A DNA stretch of 64,000 nucleotides, taken from the NCBI RefSeq assembly GCF_002923755.1, contig NZ_PGFZ01000008.1, forward strand, positions 146,674-210,673, read 5' to 3'. Shown piece by piece: positions 18,355 through 26,946 of the stretch; position 1 is the stretch's first letter; each line of letters starts with the position of its first letter. Below the pieces are notes generated by a model, which saw nothing but the letters and a program-made list of their open reading frames with translations, made no database searches and had not been told where the DNA came from. The stretch comes from Methylovulum psychrotolerans. Lineage in GTDB: Bacteria; Pseudomonadota; Gammaproteobacteria; Methylococcales; Methylomonadaceae. The position numbers and the translations under genes were made by a program.

Positions 18355-18397
18355 CCTCCGCCACGAAGCCGATGCACGGCTCCGTGGCGGAGGTTTT
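18355..18397. other. Strong hairpin after ybiB
   Basis: An 11-bp perfect stem (CCTCCGCCACG / CGTGGCGGAGG) with an inner 4-bp stem is followed by TTTTATA on the plus strand. It lies just past the minus-strand ybiB stop at 18415. The T tract is on the plus strand, so it would end plus-strand transcripts better than ybiB. Confidence 0.55.
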
Positions 18398-18414
18398 ATA
18401 AGGGATGGGGCATT

Positions 18415-19437
18415 TTAGTGGGTAAACTTTTGCTTATCCCTGGCCTGCCAGTAGGCGGTCGCCAATTCTTGCGCCTGCTGTTGGCTATCGGCTTTACCCA
18501 ATAACTTTAAAGCCACCGCCGCCGTGCCGATCACCGACGCTTGCGCGAACTCATCGCTATACCCGCCTTGCCAAAGCTGAGCCAATTGCTTAGGGTCCAA
18601 TTCTTCGGGCTTGATATGGCGGCGCGGGAACAGGGCAGGCCACAGCTCGTCGCTTAACTCGCCGTGGTGGACGCTTTGCACCAAGCATTCCATATCCGGG
18701 TTGCGCTCAGTCTCGCCACCTTCGCCTTTTAACACCGCCATGTGCGGCTGTTGTAATAAGGCGGCGGCTTGTTGGTGGACGGGGCGGTAACTGGGATGGA
18801 AAATGCCTTGGATGCTGTAAGCGGCATTAAATGGGTTAAGCAACCTGACCAAAGTATGCACAGGCGAGCGCAAGCCTAAAATCGGCCTCAGCTCGATAAT
18901 CTCATGCAATTTAGGGCAAAAATGTTCTAAAGACAAATAACTAAAACGCTGTTCTTGCAATTGTTGCCGCGCTTGCGCCAGTGATTGCGCCGGGCTTAAG
19001 CCGAGATAACCGAGCATATTTTCGGTATACAATCGCCCCGCCGAATGGCCGCTGGCTCCGTGCATAAACACACTGATGCCGTTCTCCGCCAATAATAAGG
19101 CCGAGAGCAGAAACCACGGCAAATGCCGCCGCTTACCCGCATATGATGACCAGTCCAAATCCACCAGCCCGTCATTGCTGATATGGAACGACTCCCACGC
19201 CGCTTGAACAAAACCCGCCAATTCCTCCGGCGTTTCTTCCTTAACCCGCATCAGCATTAAAAACGCCCCCAACTGCACAGGCAGCACGTCGTCCGCCAAA
19301 ATCATGCGCATGGCGCGGAAAGCTTCTTCTTGGGTCAACGGCCTTGAGCCTTTTTTGCCTTTGCCGAGAATGCGGACAATTTCCGCAAACGGATGCTCTT
19401 CGTAAGGGGTTTCTTCGTGGTGGGTAAAAGTGGTCAT
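18415..19437 (-). CDS. ybiB: YbiB/TrpD2-family nucleic-acid-binding protein
   Basis: The 340-residue product has the fold of anthranilate phosphoribosyltransferase: an N-terminal helical domain ([39 protein letters not shown]) and a C-terminal alpha/beta domain. The catalytic phosphoribosyl-pyrophosphate motifs of TrpD are altered ([17 protein letters not shown] in place of the KHGNR region). This matches E. coli YbiB, a TrpD-like protein that binds nucleic acid and is not a tryptophan enzyme. The ATG overlaps the end of the heme O synthase gene by 4 bases, so both are co-translated. Confidence 0.82.
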   Translation of the reverse strand: MTTFTHHEETPYEEHPFAEIVRILGKGKKGSRPLTQEEAFRAMRMILADDVLPVQLGAFLMLMRVKEETPEELAGFVQAAWESFHISNDGLVDLDWSSYAGKRRHLPWFLLSALLLAENGISVFMHGASGHSAGRLYTENMLGYLGLSPAQSLAQARQQLQEQRFSYLSLEHFCPKLHEIIELRPILGLRSPVHTLVRLLNPFNAAYSIQGIFHPSYRPVHQQAAALLQQPHMAVLKGEGGETERNPDMECLVQSVHHGELSDELWPALFPRRHIKPEELDPKQLAQLWQGGYSDEFAQASVIGTAAVALKLLGKADSQQQAQELATAYWQARDKQKFTH

Positions 19438-20321
19438 AGCGTCAGCAGAAAATAATGGTCGATGAGTAAAGCCGCAAACAAAATAGTGATATAGACAATC
19501 GAATAGGCAAAGGTCTTCATGGCCGTTTTATTGTCTTTGGTGCGCATCATCAGCACCGCCAGATAAATGAAGAACAAGCCGAGCGGGACGGCAGTACCCA
19601 AATAAATCAGCCCGCTCATGCCCGTTAAGTATGGCAATACCGTAACGATAAATAATAACACGGTATATAACAGGATTTGCAAACGGGTGAATTCCACGCC
19701 GTGCGTGACTGGCAACATCGGGATATTGACCTTGGCGTACTCCTCGCGGCGGGCAATCGCCAACGCCCAAAAATGCGGCGGGGTCCAGACGAAAATAATC
19801 AGCACCAACAGCAAGGCATAAGGATGGACGCTATCGGTCATCGCGCACCAGCCCAACAGCGGCGGGGTCGCACCAAACGCCCCGCCAATGACGATATTTT
19901 GCGGGGTGGCGCGTTTTAAATATAAGGTATAGACAATCGCATAACCGAACAGCGACAAAAACGTCAGGATAGCGGTCAGGGTATTGACCAAGAACACTAA
20001 AATCAGCATCGAACTGACCCCCAGCACCACCGCAAAGGCCATGACATTGGTCGCGGTCAAGTTGCCCTTCGGCAAGGGGCGGTTTTCGGTGCGGGTCATC
20101 TGCGCATCGGCCTTACGGTCGATAAAATGGTTAATCGCGGCGGCGGAAGAAGCGGCCAAGGCAATGCCTAAGGTACTGTAAAAAACAGTGGCCAGCGGTG
20201 GCATACCGGGCACAGCCAGTAACATGCCGACCACGGCGGTGAACAGCATTTCCAGAACCACGTTGGGTTTACAAAGGGTGAGATAGTTTTTCCAGGAAAT
20301 ATCGGGAGCTAGGCTAGACAT
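19434..20321 (-). CDS. cyoE: Protoheme IX farnesyltransferase (heme O synthase)
   Basis: The 295-residue product is a UbiA-type membrane prenyltransferase with about nine spans. The first prenyl-diphosphate motif is intact ([19 protein letters not shown]). The second conserved loop shows [13 protein letters not shown]. It adds a farnesyl group to heme B to give heme O for terminal oxidases. It heads a two-gene unit with ybiB. No cytochrome oxidase genes are in the window. Confidence 0.95.
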   Translation of the reverse strand: MSSLAPDISWKNYLTLCKPNVVLEMLFTAVVGMLLAVPGMPPLATVFYSTLGIALAASSAAAINHFIDRKADAQMTRTENRPLPKGNLTATNVMAFAVVLGVSSMLILVFLVNTLTAILTFLSLFGYAIVYTLYLKRATPQNIVIGGAFGATPPLLGWCAMTDSVHPYALLLVLIIFVWTPPHFWALAIARREEYAKVNIPMLPVTHGVEFTRLQILLYTVLLFIVTVLPYLTGMSGLIYLGTAVPLGLFFIYLAVLMMRTKDNKTAMKTFAYSIVYITILFAALLIDHYFLLTL

Positions 20322-20415
20322 GGTATAAGCGTCAACAGGGTAATGATTTTTTATAGAATACAGGGAAGTGGGGGTTATGGAAAGTGGTGGGGCTTTTAAG
20401 GGGGCTATTTGGCGG

Positions 20416-20502
20416 CTAATCGCTGCCGGGGACTAAAATTATCGGGCGGGCGTTTTTTGGGGGGATCGGCGTTATCCGATTGCGTCGGGGTATCGGGGGT
20501 AA
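20416..20502 (+). pseudogene. Degenerate relic of the 3' end of nadE
   Basis: About 87 bases match the last codons of the intact nadE at 24876, including GGGCGGGCGTTT, GGCGTTATCCGATT and the closing GGGGTATCGGGGGTAA. In one frame it still reads DRRYPIASGYRG and stops. A 2-base length difference and point changes break the frame upstream. Similarity stops right after the stop codon. It lies about 100 bases from the left inverted repeat of the IS5-type element. Confidence 0.7.
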
Positions 20503-20598
20503 AGTAGGGATGATTGGTTGGAACGGCAACCTCGGCTTGGATGAGCCGAATCTGCAAACGTAAATATTCTGAAAAACTCGCTTATCATCCTTAAATAG

Positions 20599-21355
20599 GC
20601 ATCTTTCCTAAATGTTGCTGACCATATAAACTTTGACCGGTTAAAATACCAAGCTTTACCCTGAACCGCCAAAAAACCATGAAACCGTATGCCGCTACCC
20701 ACCGACAACACCGAAGAATACAAACGCCTTGTTGGGCTGTCAAAGGAAGATTTCCAACACCTCAAGGATAAGCTGAGTGCTTACATCGGCGAACAAAAGC
20801 CCTCAGCCCGTTGACAAGGCGAGGCCGGAAAGACTCCAAACTGGCGACGGAAGACCGCTTGCTTCTGACCCTTTATTACCTTCGCCATTATCCGGCCCTT
20901 ATAAACTTGTGGGCAGTTTTTGGCATTAGCGAGTCTATTGCCAGAAGGTGTATTCGCGCACGGTTAAGGCGCAACTCGTCATTTGCGCATTGACGCTCGC
21001 GATCCTCTCGGTCGTGGTCGGCAAATGCTGCCAACATGATTTTTCGGCTATCAAGGGTTGCCGCCTATTGCTGCACCCCGAAGCCCTGCTGTTGGCGGAT
21101 TCGGGATACCAAGGGATGCACGGCCTCCACCAAAATTTGGTATTGCCCATCAAGAAATAAAAAGGCAAATCGCTTTCGGCGAAGAACAAAACCCTTTCAA
21201 AACGGCGTGTTTTGATTAAGGATGTCAACCGCCGATGCAAGATTTTCAGGATCGTTAAGAACGTTTACCGGGGCAAACATAAAAACTACTCCCTGACATG
21301 GAGTCTGGTGGCTGCACTGGTTAATCTGAGATACGGCAACATTTAGGAAAGATGT
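20599..21355 (+). mobile_element. Internally deleted IS5-type insertion sequence with intact ends
   Basis: The ends are inverted repeats: GCATCTTTCCTAAATGTTGC at 20599-20618 and its complement at 21336-21355, matching at 19 of 20 positions. The span of about 757 bases is short for IS5. The transposase inside (about 20690-21345, plus) is broken. It starts MPLPTDNTEEYKRLVGLSK, is frameshifted near 20811, reads YYLRHYPALINLWAVFGIS, then jumps at about 20940 to the catalytic half with VKAQLVICALT, LADSGYQGMHGLHQ and KDVNRRCKIFRIVKN. A stop interrupts the frame near 21158. The order fits the ISL2-like branch of IS5. With intact ends it could be moved only in trans. Confidence 0.8.
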
Positions 21356-21621
21356 CTGGTTTATTCGTGTAAGTTTACTCTGTGCGGATGCTTTGGTGCT
21401 TAAGCTAGATGTTTGCCTTACTTAAATCTAACGGCTTAGGTTTCTGGCCAGATAAATTACCTGATGGGTATTGCATAAATTATAGGATGTGCTAAATTTT
21501 GTTAAACCATAAAAAATAAATTTTACATCTTTAAATAACTATAGATAAACAGATGACGTAATATCCTGTGCCAATTAGGCTGTCTATATTCCTAGTTTTG
21601 AATAGAGTGGGGGGGGGTTAA

Positions 21622-22056
21622 ATGAAAGTATTAAGTATGATAGTGGTTATATTGATAGGTTTGTCTGTTTCTAAAGCGACTTTGGGTGGAGAATATATCG
21701 ACCAAGTAAAGTTACAACTGGCTATGATTAAACTGACTGTTTTATCGGAAGGTTGGAAAGAAACCCATGACGCAAAATTCGACAGGTTAGATGAAGGCGA
21801 TTCTGATTCTTTTAGTTTCAATCTCAGAAAAGGAAATTCATATAAAATAGTTTCTGTCTGTGATAAAGATTGTTCTGACCTTGATTTAGCTTTGTATGAC
21901 GAAAATGGTAATAAAATAAGCAAAGATGCCGGTATTGATAGTATGCCTGTCGTTGAGGCAACTCCAAAATGGACGGGAAACTTTAGCCTTAAGGTAAAGA
22001 TGTATTCATGTAAAAGCAATCCGTGCTATTTCGGAATCAGTATTCTTGGCAGGTAA
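21622..22056 (+). CDS. Small secreted protein with a PPC-like beta domain
   Basis: The 144-residue product has a signal peptide (about residues 1-22) and a mature beta-rich domain resembling bacterial pre-peptidase C-terminal domains: DSDSFSFNLRKGNSYKIVSV, LDLALYDENGNKI and WTGNFSLKVKMYS. Four cysteines in the mature part could pair. Such domains often assist secretion or bind at the cell surface; the role here is unknown. The gene is AT-rich compared with its neighbours and lies between an IS element and a repeat cluster, so it may be imported. Confidence 0.65.
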   Translation: MKVLSMIVVILIGLSVSKATLGGEYIDQVKLQLAMIKLTVLSEGWKETHDAKFDRLDEGDSDSFSFNLRKGNSYKIVSVCDKDCSDLDLALYDENGNKISKDAGIDSMPVVEATPKWTGNFSLKVKMYSCKSNPCYFGISILGR

Positions 22057-22086
22057 AAAGCCTCGCTCATATCGGTAAATAGGTGA

Positions 22087-22362
22087 AGCTAGGTAGGGAT
22101 TGCTGTGCCTACCCTTTGATGTTTATTGTCCATCATAAGGTTAAAACCACAGGCTTCCAGCCGGTTAGCTTCAGCTGATAAAATAGCGCACTTTGAGGTG
22201 TGCGATGAATTACAGGTATGGCAGCCAAGTAGGGTACGCTGTGCGTACCTTTTGATGCTTGTTATTGATCCGTGGCAATAGCCAGGTAGGGTACGCTGTG
22301 CGTACCTTTTGATATTTGTTATTGATCCGTGGCAATGGTACGCACAGCGCACCCTACAAATA
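22087..22362. repeat. Cluster of palindromic repeats
   Basis: At least two direct copies of a ~50-base unit (from about 22229 and 22285) share GGGTACGCTGTGCGTACC, a palindrome with a TGT loop, followed by TTTTGAT and TTGTTATTGATCCGTGGCAA. A degenerate copy starts near 22091 and an inverted half copy lies at about 22338-22360. Another copy is at 22999-23045. This looks like a REP/MITE-like dispersed family. Confidence 0.75.
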
Positions 22363-22392
22363 CTAAATCAGCTTCAATAAGAAGCAAGTCAC

Positions 22393-22839
22393 ATGAGAAA
22401 GAAGCGTGAAAGATACGATGATAAATATTTTGAGTCGTTATACTCTAGTAAAAGAAGGCTCAAAAAGAAGGTGCTTTTACAGGAAAGATTTTTAGCCCAA
22501 GCAGTTGCGATGTATCTTAGGATTCCAATTACAAGGCCGATGAAAATGCGAAGATTAGACAGCGACATAGAATGGTTGTTAACTTGGAAGTTAAAAACAG
22601 GATGCTGCCCAAGAGCTATGTGGTGTGATGGCCTAGAAAAGTTAAAGGTTAAACGTATAGGAAAGTATCGTATGGCTTTTAAATCTGACATTTGGGTCGG
22701 ATTAGAAGATGGTAGCGGCGATACCAGTAAGGGCTTTATTTCAGGTGAAATTGAAGTGAGGCATACCGCTAAGAAATTAAAAAGTTACTTAATGATTATA
22801 AATCATGAGGGCGCTATTTACACGGCAAAAAAAATGTAA
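22393..22839 (+). CDS. Hypothetical protein, orphan
   Basis: The 148-residue product has a very basic N-terminus (MRKKRERYDDKYF, KRRLKKKV), no signal peptide and no membrane span. I do not recognise it. It is AT-rich, enclosed by copies of the palindromic repeat and followed by a perfect inverted repeat, which suggests imported DNA. The basic N-terminus could bind nucleic acid, but nothing else supports that. Confidence 0.5.
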   Translation: MRKKRERYDDKYFESLYSSKRRLKKKVLLQERFLAQAVAMYLRIPITRPMKMRRLDSDIEWLLTWKLKTGCCPRAMWCDGLEKLKVKRIGKYRMAFKSDIWVGLEDGSGDTSKGFISGEIEVRHTAKKLKSYLMIINHEGAIYTAKKM

Positions 22840-23268
22840 TCAAGCTGTTATATGAGGTCTCTGTTCCGTCGATATTTTTGTGGTTACTGCCACAAAAATT
22901 CCAACAGCACTTCTAACCCATATAACGGCGTTACGGGGTGTTGGCTTGTTGTCATTTAACTGACTGGACTCCAGCCCATAACCTGATGAACCAGCCAGAT
23001 AGGGTACGCTGTGCGTACCTTTTGAGGATTGTTATTGATATGTGGCTTTGAAGCATTTGGCTTCTCTCAATAAAAACCGAAAACTTGGCCGTAAGCAAGT
23101 GACAGGCGTTGCTACACACGGCCACAGGCCATCGTGCAAAGGCTAAAGACCTTTGCACTCCACTCTATGCCGCCCAGGTATCCATAACATCCAAAGCCCC
23201 ACAAACAGGGTTATAATAACGCCATCACCTTTTGCCCCGCCCGACAAACTTAGCCGACCTCTTATCTT
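22840..23268. other. Gene-free region with three inverted repeats
   Basis: It contains a perfect 9-bp inverted repeat at 22875-22898 (TTTTTGTGG / CCACAAAAA), which could end transcription after the orphan gene. A further copy of the palindromic repeat lies at 22999-23045, and a perfect 9-bp hairpin at 23134-23158 (GTGCAAAGG / CCTTTGCAC). No gene was found. Confidence 0.6.
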
Positions 23269-24876
23269 ATGTCCTTAAAAATCGCCCTAGCCCAAACTAA
23301 TTTCTTGGTCGGCCATATCGCCGCCAATGTCGAGGCCATTATCGCCGCCGCCCTCACGGCGCGGGATGATTTACAGGCCGAACTTGTCGTTTTCCCCGAA
23401 CTGAGTATTATCGGCTATCCCGCCGAAGATTTGTTGCTCCGTGCCGACTTTATCGCCGCTGCCAATAACGCCATTTACCAAATCGCCGAGCGGGTGAGCG
23501 GCATTGCCGTGGTCATCGGCTTCCCTGAGCTAGACGGCGATCAGCTCTATAACAGCGCCGTGGTTTTGCACCAAGGCGCGGTACTGGCACGTTACCGCAA
23601 ACAGGCCTTACCCAATTACGGCGTGTTCGACGAACAACGCTATTTTCAGGCCGGACACAGCCCCTGCGTATTCGAGTTTAACGGCACGTTTATCGGCCTG
23701 ACCATTTGCGAGGATGTTTGGCGCGACGGCATTATCGAAGCCACCCGCGCCGCCGGGGCGGAACTGGTGCTGACCCTGAACGCCTCGCCCTATCATGCCG
23801 GAAAAGTCCGGCAACGCGAGGCAGTGGTGTGCGGGCATGTCAAAGCGGCGGGTATCCCTTTGGTTTATGTTAACCAAGTCGGTGGCCAAGACGAGTTGAT
23901 TTTTGACGGCGCGTCCTTTGTCGCCGATGCCCAAGGCGAAGTGGTGTTCCGTGCCGCCGAATTTGCCGAACAGCTCAGCGTGGTCGACTTTATCGGCGGC
24001 CAACCGCAAGCGGCGGCTTGCACAGAGCCTTACCCGGAGGTGGTCAGCGAATACCACGCCCTCGTGTTGGGCGTTCGCGATTATGTGCGTAAAAATGGCT
24101 TCCAAGGGGCTATATTGGGGCTGTCGGGCGGGATTGACTCGGCGTTGGTTTTGGCATTGGCAGTGGATGCGTTGGGCGCGGATAAGGTCGAGGCGGTGCT
24201 GATGCCGTCCCGTTACACCCATGATATGAGCAATACCGATGCGGTCTTAGAGGCCGAGGCTTTAGGCGTTAAGTACCATAGCATCCCCATCGAACCTGCC
24301 GTGCAGGCGTTTACGGGTATGTTGGCCGAGGTATTTGCCGGAACGGCCAAAGATGCCACCGAAGAGAATATCCAAGCCCGCTGCCGGGGTGTGGTGTTAA
24401 TGGCGATGTCCAATAAACAAGGCAAGCTGTTGTTGACCACGGGCAATAAAAGCGAGATGAGCGTTGGTTATGCGACCCTGTACGGCGATATGGCGGGCGG
24501 CTTCGCGCCGATTAAAGACGTGCCGAAATTGCTGGTCTACCAATTAGCGAACTACCGCAACAGTGTAAGCCCGGTTATCCCGGAGCGGGTCATCACCCGT
24601 CCGCCCTCGGCAGAACTCGCCCCCGACCAAAAAGACGAAGACTCGCTGCCGCCTTATGAGGTACTAGACCCTATTTTGGAGCGTTATGTCGAACTGGACC
24701 AAGCCGCTGAGGACATCATCGCCGCCGGTTTCCGCCCCGAAGACGTGGCGCGGGCGATTAGCTTGGTGGACAGGAACGAATACAAACGCCGCCAATCGCC
24801 GCCGGGGATTAAGATCACCGGGCGGGCGTTTGGCCGGGATAGGCGTTATCCGATTACTTCGGGGTATCGGGGGTAA
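23269..24876 (+). CDS. nadE: Glutamine-dependent NAD+ synthetase
   Basis: The 535-residue product has both domains of the glutamine-using form. The N-terminal nitrilase-type amidase has the triad E44 (VVFPELSIIGYP), K111 (YRKQALPNYG) and C147 (LTICEDVW). The C-terminal synthetase has the ATP-binding loop GLSGGIDSALVLALA and GNKSEMSVGYATLYGD. It amidates deamido-NAD to NAD+ with glutamine as nitrogen source. It is a stand-alone gene. A relic of its last ~29 codons lies 4.3 kb upstream at 20416-20502. Confidence 0.96.
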   Translation: MSLKIALAQTNFLVGHIAANVEAIIAAALTARDDLQAELVVFPELSIIGYPAEDLLLRADFIAAANNAIYQIAERVSGIAVVIGFPELDGDQLYNSAVVLHQGAVLARYRKQALPNYGVFDEQRYFQAGHSPCVFEFNGTFIGLTICEDVWRDGIIEATRAAGAELVLTLNASPYHAGKVRQREAVVCGHVKAAGIPLVYVNQVGGQDELIFDGASFVADAQGEVVFRAAEFAEQLSVVDFIGGQPQAAACTEPYPEVVSEYHALVLGVRDYVRKNGFQGAILGLSGGIDSALVLALAVDALGADKVEAVLMPSRYTHDMSNTDAVLEAEALGVKYHSIPIEPAVQAFTGMLAEVFAGTAKDATEENIQARCRGVVLMAMSNKQGKLLLTTGNKSEMSVGYATLYGDMAGGFAPIKDVPKLLVYQLANYRNSVSPVIPERVITRPPSAELAPDQKDEDSLPPYEVLDPILERYVELDQAAEDIIAAGFRPEDVARAISLVDRNEYKRRQSPPGIKITGRAFGRDRRYPITSGYRG

Positions 24877-25243
24877 GGTGAAGGGTGGTTAACAGCCGCC
24901 AAGTGGTGGGGGTACTGCTTATCTTTTAGGAACTAAGTGATACACTCAAAACCTGCCCTACGCAAATGGGGTCGCGAAACGCGACCCCTGGGATACTTAT
25001 AGCAAATTGCTATTGCTGGTGTAGACCCCACCATTTTTATAATGCGTACACATTTATTTAATGGTGGGTGGGACATTTCCGAAGTGTTCTGGCCTTTGGG
25101 TGGTATGCGCGAAGGGGAGGGCATATTACACAGCTACCACCCTCCGATTTAATTTGAAAACCGATATTGCAAGCTAAACCTAGGCGGAAGCGCTCTGGTT
25201 TTTTGCTGTGCTTCCATTTTGCCACGGGATAAATTAATAGTTT
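24877..25243. other. Intergenic region with a compact hairpin at 24968-24988
   Basis: A perfect 9-bp stem with an AAA loop (GGGGTCGCG / CGCGACCCC) lies about 90 bases after nadE. There is no T tract. The remainder shows no gene. Confidence 0.5.
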
Positions 25244-26545
25244 TCAGTTAGGAGTCCCAATCAGCTTAAAATCAGAAATTTCAAACTGTAGTTGAGATAG
25301 GCCGGGTGATTCAAAACCAATATTTACCGAGCTAAGAGAGAAATGTTGAAAATATTGGTCATCGGTTTCATTAGTTAAACGAGGGGGAATATAAAATACC
25401 TTTTGACTATCTGCCTTGCCTGCATTATTCGTATTTTGTTTTGTTTCTAACATCTTAATGGTTCTTTTGGCCTCAACAAGAATATCTGTGGTAAGTGTCG
25501 TGCTGGTGGATGGATTGGCGACTTTAAAGGGGTTGCTTGCTCCAAGGCTTGGGAAAAGCACCGATAAATTTTGGTTATACATCCATAGGTTTGTACCTAT
25601 ATCTAAAGCGAGTGACTCCGCCTTGTAGTTGTCCACATCATTGTAGAGCTGAATGCCATAATGAAGATATTTTCCGTTAAAAGCACATTCTTTAGGCAGG
25701 CTTGAAGAATAAGCGACTGGACTCCCGTCAGAATTATAGCAGCCGGATACTGTGTGGCTCAAATCTTCCCATCCGATAGGGATAAACATTCGGAATTGTG
25801 ATCTGTGCTTATTGGAGTCATAGTTTGTTTGAGCGCCTAGAGGCGGCGTACCTGTGACATTTGACGTGTTTATACTTGCCGCCAATAGTCTTCCAGTGAA
25901 CCCAAATTGAATGCTGCTATAAGTGCCCAAGGGAGCTCTGTGAGAATCGTTGTGAAACGGTGTGCTTAACAACAAAGCAGGCCAATCCTTTATAGTGCCA
26001 TCCCGATAAAAAGCCCCACCTGTTAAATTCAAACCATAAAGTGCTTTGTATTGAGATACCGACCTTAATCCAATCGTCACAGAATCTTGGTTAAACCATA
26101 GGCTTTTTGCATTTGTAGATGTGACAGATTCCTCTCCAGGACGTTTTAAGTTTAGGGATTGCCCTGATAATAGGCTGATACTGTTGGTATCACAAAAAGA
26201 GAATACGGATTGCCATTCAGCGAGCTTCCATTTAGGCGCGTTCCAAGTAGTCCAGAAAGTGTTGCTAAATGTAGTGCTAGTGCTACCTAGCGTACCATTC
26301 ATGCTTGCTATTGTAGGGGAACCCGATAGGTTGTAATCAACAGTGCAAGCCTCTACTGTGCCGGGACTTTGAAGGCTCTTGACTATTAGCATATTTTTCG
26401 ATGCTGTTGCCGGTTTTAAATCCCCTACAAGATCGAAAAAAGTCACTGGGTCAGCAACAGCAACAGACGTAGATGCAATCATAATGACTAAAGCAACTGA
26501 AAGGCCTGTGGTGCTTGATGATGTATTTATCTTTTTTAAAAGCAT
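25244..26545 (-). CDS. Secreted protein of unknown function
   Basis: The 433-residue product has a long N-region and a signal peptide (hydrophobic stretch about residues 14-31, cut after VAVA). The mature part is rich in Ser, Thr and Asn with few charges, consistent with an extracellular or periplasmic beta-structured protein. Several Cys occur (EACTVDY, FSFCDTN, SGCYNSD, KECAFNGK). I do not recognise a family. It is preceded by an AT-rich upstream region and lies downstream of the HzsA-like gene on the same strand, but a strong terminator separates them. Confidence 0.6.
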   Translation of the reverse strand: MLLKKINTSSSTTGLSVALVIMIASTSVAVADPVTFFDLVGDLKPATASKNMLIVKSLQSPGTVEACTVDYNLSGSPTIASMNGTLGSTSTTFSNTFWTTWNAPKWKLAEWQSVFSFCDTNSISLLSGQSLNLKRPGEESVTSTNAKSLWFNQDSVTIGLRSVSQYKALYGLNLTGGAFYRDGTIKDWPALLLSTPFHNDSHRAPLGTYSSIQFGFTGRLLAASINTSNVTGTPPLGAQTNYDSNKHRSQFRMFIPIGWEDLSHTVSGCYNSDGSPVAYSSSLPKECAFNGKYLHYGIQLYNDVDNYKAESLALDIGTNLWMYNQNLSVLFPSLGASNPFKVANPSTSTTLTTDILVEAKRTIKMLETKQNTNNAGKADSQKVFYIPPRLTNETDDQYFQHFSLSSVNIGFESPGLSQLQFEISDFKLIGTPN

Positions 26546-26902
26546 AATAATCCTCTTGAGTTTAATGTGTGTAAAATGCTTAGTTAGTCTAGCAGATTAG
26601 TTTTCTTATTGTTGTGATATATTACCATTAGCTTAGATGTAAGTTTAAATATGCTTAATACCCCCTGTTTTTATGTGCAAATCTCTATTCTTGGGTTATA
26701 GTTCGCCCATCTATGGCCAATTACTTTGTATGTATATGGAGCAATGAGTTGGCGTAACGGTTTATTATGTCGCTTTATCGGCCTCTGGCTATATACTATT
26801 TTTTATCAAGATTCGGTGGCTGAGTTTTGTTTTTATTAGCGGTATTCGCTTACCGTAACGTAGGTTAGCCGGGATTCGTATAGGCGGTTGACTTGAAAAA
26901 TT

Positions 26903-26941
26903 AAGCCGCCGCGCCAGTTAAAGTAACTGGCACGGCGGCTT
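26903..26941 (-). terminator. Rho-independent terminator of the HzsA-like gene
   Basis: An 18-bp stem with one mismatch and a 3-base loop (26903-26920 pairs with 26924-26941) begins 6 bases after the stop codon. On the minus strand it is followed by TTAATTTTTC. The region 26546-26902 holds no gene and should contain the promoter of the secreted protein. Confidence 0.92.
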
Positions 26942-26946
26942 CGCAC

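Noticed and set aside
18355..18397. Hairpin as terminator of ybiB
   Set aside because: The T tract lies on the plus strand, the wrong side for a minus-strand gene.
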